Assembly: GCA_036924285.1 (NCBI GenBank)
Contig: JAYKYS010000009.1
Location: 8,432,001-8,496,000 of the forward strand
DNA from: Asterella californica
Lineage: Eukaryota > Streptophyta > Marchantiopsida > Marchantiales > Aytoniaceae
DNA length: 64,000 nucleotides
Direction of reading: 5' to 3'
Positions 61,338 through 64,000 of the stretch are shown here, in pieces. The position numbers and the translations under genes are program-made. Numbering within the stretch: the stretch's first letter is position 1; each line of letters begins with the position of its first letter. The notes beneath the pieces were generated by a model. That model was not told where the DNA came from. It made no database searches and saw only the letters and a list, made by a program, of their open reading frames with translations.

Positions 61338-63935
61338 ATGGGTGCATCACCATGGATCCTTTTGCTGATGGTAGCTATAGGATCATTTCTAGAATTGGTG
61401 GCAGGGCAAAATACTAGCTTTGGTTTCGACTCTTTTGATTGCCTCAACCATAAACATATACAATGCACGGGAGATTCTACTAGTACTGGAGAGGGACAGC
61501 TGAATCTGACAGGACCTTGGATGGGAAGCGTTGGTCGTGTCTTGTACCTTCCTGGAATCCGGTTGCTGGATCCTGGAACATCAAAAGTTGCGTCTTTCAG
61601 CACGAGTTTCACCTTCAGCGTGCAAGGAGATTACCCCAACCCTGGAGAAGGACTTGCTTTTCTGATGTTGTCGAACCCAAATTTCGTGGGTTCTGGTGGT
61701 GGGTTCTTGGGAGTTTATGGGGAAGATGGATATGCAGGAACTCCAACACTTGCTGTTGAATTTGACACTTTCAAGAATGGGAAGAGTGGACATGATTCCA
61801 TATTCAATGACATTAATGACAACCACGTGGGTTTGGACCTGCAGTCCATCAAATCTAAAGTTCAAGTCGATGCTGGGTCGTGTGGGATTGTGTTGTCCGA
61901 AGAATCAAAAGTCACGGCTTGGGTGGATTATTCTGCACCCATTGGAAAGCATGCTGGTAGACTTCAGGTCAGGATCAGTCGTGATTCTTCTCGACCATCG
62001 GCTCCGCTCCTTAGGTACGAAATCGATCTGTCGAAGATCTTAACTGAGTACATGTACGTGGGATTCTCTGCTGCCACAGGCGACAGTTGCTTTTCGTTCC
62101 ATACTCTACTGGACTGGAACTTTAGCTCATGGGGCATTCCTGCAGCTCACCCAATATCGCCTCCTACTCCTTCTCCTCCTCCTCCTCCTCCTCCTGCAAT
62201 ATTCGAACCCCCAGCTTCTCCATCTCCAGTTCCAGAAGCTCCTCCTTTGAGTCCACTGGCACCACCTCGTGCCACTCTACCGCCGTCATCTCCCCCATCT
62301 GACCATGGATCCCCTCCACCGCCTCCTCCTGCAACATTCGAACCCCCAGCTTCTCCATCTCCAGTCCCAGAAGCTCCTCCTTTGAGTCCACTGGCACCAC
62401 CTCCTGCCACTCTACCGCCGTCATCTCCCCCATCTGACCATGGATCACCTCCACCGCCTCCTCCTGCAACATTCGAACCCCCAGCTTCTCCATCTCCAGT
62501 CCCAGAAGCTCCTCCTTTGAGTCCACTGGCACCACCTCCTGCCACTCTACCGCCGTCATCTCCCCCATCTGACCATGGATCACCTCTACCGCCTCCTCCT
62601 GCAACATTCGAACCCCCAGCTTCTCCATCTCCAGTCCCAGAAGCTCCTCCTTTGAGTCCACTGGCACCACCTCCTGCCACTCTATCACCGTCATCTCCCC
62701 CATCTGACCATGGATCCCCTCCACCGCCTCCTCCTGCAACATTCGAACCCCCAGCTTCTCCATCTCCAGTCCCAGAAGCTCCTCCGTTGAGTCCACTGGC
62801 ACCACCTCCTGCCACTCTACCGCCGTCATCTCCCCCATCTGACCATGGATCACCTCTACCGCCTCCTCCTGCAACATTCGAACCCCCAGCTTCTCCATCT
62901 CCAGTCCCAGAAGCTCCTCCTTTGAGTCCACTGGCACCACCTCCTGCCACTCTATCGCCGTCATCTCCCCCATCTGACCATGGATCCCCTCCACCGCCTC
63001 CTCCTGCAACATTCGAACCCCCAGCTTCTCCATCTCCAGTCCCAGAAGCTCCTCCGTTGAGTCCACTGGCACCACCTCCTGCCACTCTACCGCCGTCATC
63101 TCCCCCATCTGACCATGGATCACCTCTACCGCCTCCTCCTGCAACATTCGAACCCCCAGCTTCTCCATCTCCAGTCCCAGAAGCTCCTCCTTTGAGTCCA
63201 CTGGCACCACCTCCTGCCACTCTACCGCCGTCATCTCCCCCATCTGACCATGGATCCCCTCCACCGCCTCCATCTGAATCACCCCCGCAATCCCCAGCTT
63301 TCCCTCCCCTTCCTCCTCCTCCTCCTCCCCCTCCCCTGAACCCATTTGTTCCAATCTTAGCGCCAGCGCCGAGTCCCTTTTACCCCCCATCTCTCAGTCC
63401 ACCTCCTACTGGAACTAATGCCCCTCCTCCTGGTTCTGGACTGGCACCTCCACTTCAACCTCCGCCTGCGCCTCCTTCGAATTCAGGACCTGTCGTTCCC
63501 CCTACAGTTTCACCAGGTCCAGGGAACCCATCGCCTTTTCCCCCCGGACTTGAACCTCCATCACCTGCAGCTGCACCTCCACCGCTCTCTCCTGGACCTT
63601 CTTCCAACATATCAGCACCAGGACCTCCTCCAGGTTCGAGTATGCCGCCGGGACGACCCGGCCATGACTCCCCGCCACCCACTCCATCCTCGATTCCACC
63701 GCCGGGTCCGAGTTCGAATTCCACACCAGGTACCGGTTCTCCTAGCCCCGAGCCAGCACCAGGTTCCTCGCCATCAGACGACAACACGATCAGGATCGTA
63801 GTTCCAGTTGTGGCGTCGTTGGGAGCGCTGGCATTACTTCTCGCTTGCTGTCTGGCTTTTGCTTGCTGCAGGAAACGCATGCACCGACACACACCGGCAC
63901 CGGCACCCGCACCAGCACCAGCACCTGATTGTTGA
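61338..63935 (+). CDS. L-type lectin / proline-rich / transmembrane cell-surface protein
   Basis: 865 codons, intronless as read. Residues 1-23 are a signal peptide (SPWILLLMVAIGSFLELVAG). Residues about 24-265 are a legume-type lectin domain: FSTSFTFSV, GEGLAFLML, TLAVEFDTFKNG (metal/sugar-site Asp), NDINDNHVGLDLQS (Asn-His-Val-Gly) and YVGFSAATGDS. Residues about 270-645 are eight 45-residue proline-rich repeats (ATFEPPASPSPVPEAPPLSP), then a further Pro/Ser/Gly-rich stretch with SPPPP and PSP motifs, as in extensins and arabinogalactan proteins. About residues 823-846 (IRIVVPVVASLGALALLLAC) form a membrane helix, followed by a short basic tail with (AP)n. Inference: a wall-spanning receptor-like protein linking carbohydrate recognition to the membrane. 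It lacks a kinase, unlike lectin receptor kinases, and no splice donor is evident before the stop. The window ends 65 bases after the stop. Confidence 0.9.
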   Translation: MGASPWILLLMVAIGSFLELVAGQNTSFGFDSFDCLNHKHIQCTGDSTSTGEGQLNLTGPWMGSVGRVLYLPGIRLLDPGTSKVASFSTSFTFSVQGDYPNPGEGLAFLMLSNPNFVGSGGGFLGVYGEDGYAGTPTLAVEFDTFKNGKSGHDSIFNDINDNHVGLDLQSIKSKVQVDAGSCGIVLSEESKVTAWVDYSAPIGKHAGRLQVRISRDSSRPSAPLLRYEIDLSKILTEYMYVGFSAATGDSCFSFHTLLDWNFSSWGIPAAHPISPPTPSPPPPPPPAIFEPPASPSPVPEAPPLSPLAPPRATLPPSSPPSDHGSPPPPPPATFEPPASPSPVPEAPPLSPLAPPPATLPPSSPPSDHGSPPPPPPATFEPPASPSPVPEAPPLSPLAPPPATLPPSSPPSDHGSPLPPPPATFEPPASPSPVPEAPPLSPLAPPPATLSPSSPPSDHGSPPPPPPATFEPPASPSPVPEAPPLSPLAPPPATLPPSSPPSDHGSPLPPPPATFEPPASPSPVPEAPPLSPLAPPPATLSPSSPPSDHGSPPPPPPATFEPPASPSPVPEAPPLSPLAPPPATLPPSSPPSDHGSPLPPPPATFEPPASPSPVPEAPPLSPLAPPPATLPPSSPPSDHGSPPPPPSESPPQSPAFPPLPPPPPPPPLNPFVPILAPAPSPFYPPSLSPPPTGTNAPPPGSGLAPPLQPPPAPPSNSGPVVPPTVSPGPGNPSPFPPGLEPPSPAAAPPPLSPGPSSNISAPGPPPGSSMPPGRPGHDSPPPTPSSIPPPGPSSNSTPGTGSPSPEPAPGSSPSDDNTIRIVVPVVASLGALALLLACCLAFACCRKRMHRHTPAPAPAPAPAPDC
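62193..63270 (+). repeat. Coding minisatellite, 135 bp x 8
   Basis: The word ATTCGAACCCCCAGCTTCTC begins at 62,201, 62,336, 62,471, 62,606, 62,741, 62,876, 63,011 and 63,146, an exact 135-bp spacing with no indels. Variants (TCACCTCTACC versus TCCCCTCCACC; CTCCGTTGAG versus CTCCTTTGAG; CTATCACCG or CTATCGCCG versus CTACCGCCG) alternate in units 4-7, so the array grew partly as 270-bp dimers. Confidence 0.95.
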
Positions 63936-64000
63936 TGGGTTTCCAGTGACCAGTCGCAGCTGAGGTTTCTGTACGTCCCACCGATTCTATATCTGTATTT

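Noticed and set aside
62147..63390. Long minus-strand open frames opposite the lectin gene (357 and 408 codons)
   Set aside because: The 135-bp repeat is a multiple of three, so any stop-free frame of one unit stays open through all eight. They have no domains and mirror the coding repeat.

Overview
The window is a piece of nuclear DNA from a land plant. It is mostly LTR retrotransposons, nested in one another and decayed, with two convincing host genes. One encodes an AWPM-19-like four-helix membrane protein (42.3 kb). The other encodes a secreted L-type-lectin / proline-rich / transmembrane protein (61.3 kb). Both families occur in plants. From memory, several transposon proteins here (the coiled-coil proteins at 16 and 28 kb and the pol genes at 13-20 and 32-34 kb) resemble predicted proteins I associate with liverworts such as Marchantia. 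I therefore favour a bryophyte, probably a liverwort, but this was not checked against a database.

Layout. 1-5.13 kb: minus-strand Ty3/gypsy element (TE1; Athila/Tat-like by its RT motif and tRNA-Asp-like primer site), running off the left edge. 5.13-8.83 kb: older relative TE2, into whose gag TE1 appears inserted. Both carry an extra zinc-motif ORF upstream of gag. 8.83-9.22 kb: fragment of a GAAGAC/GTCTTC-rich LTR family (called GL here), itself inserted into TE3 (9.22-10.57 kb), a broken retroelement frame with the motifs of a C5 cytosine DNA methyltransferase downstream of a protease-like end. 10.57-12.05 kb: LTR-like insertion into TE3. 12.05-20.7 kb: Ty3 pol of TE4, split after RT by a 4,308-bp GL insertion with a 5-bp target duplication. 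16.63-26.91 kb: a 5,138-bp block present twice in tandem with no difference noticed. 27.8-29.3 kb: broken transposon-associated coiled-coil gene. 30.4 kb: chromodomain tail (TE6) with another GL LTR behind it. 32.1-34.3 kb: degenerate Ty3 pol (TE7). 34.5-36.0 kb: large imperfect inverted repeat. 36.4-40.4 kb: degenerate chromovirus (TE8) split by an inverted insertion. 41.4-42.8 kb: AWPM-19-like gene and promoter. 45.83-51.66 kb: Ty1/copia element (TE9) with both LTRs. 52.28-59.41 kb: the best preserved element (TE10), Ty3 with two LTRs about 2% apart by eye, a Met-tRNA primer site and only two coding lesions seen. 61.3-63.9 kb: lectin/proline-rich gene with a 135-bp coding minisatellite.

The observation most worth following is the retroelement-borne DNA methyltransferase remnant at 9.3-10.6 kb. 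Its stop codons, and those in TE4 pol, are mostly explainable as C-to-T or G-to-A changes, the pattern expected from decay of methylated cytosines. The second is the conserved double-zinc ORF of TE1/TE2. No rRNA, tRNA or CRISPR was found.
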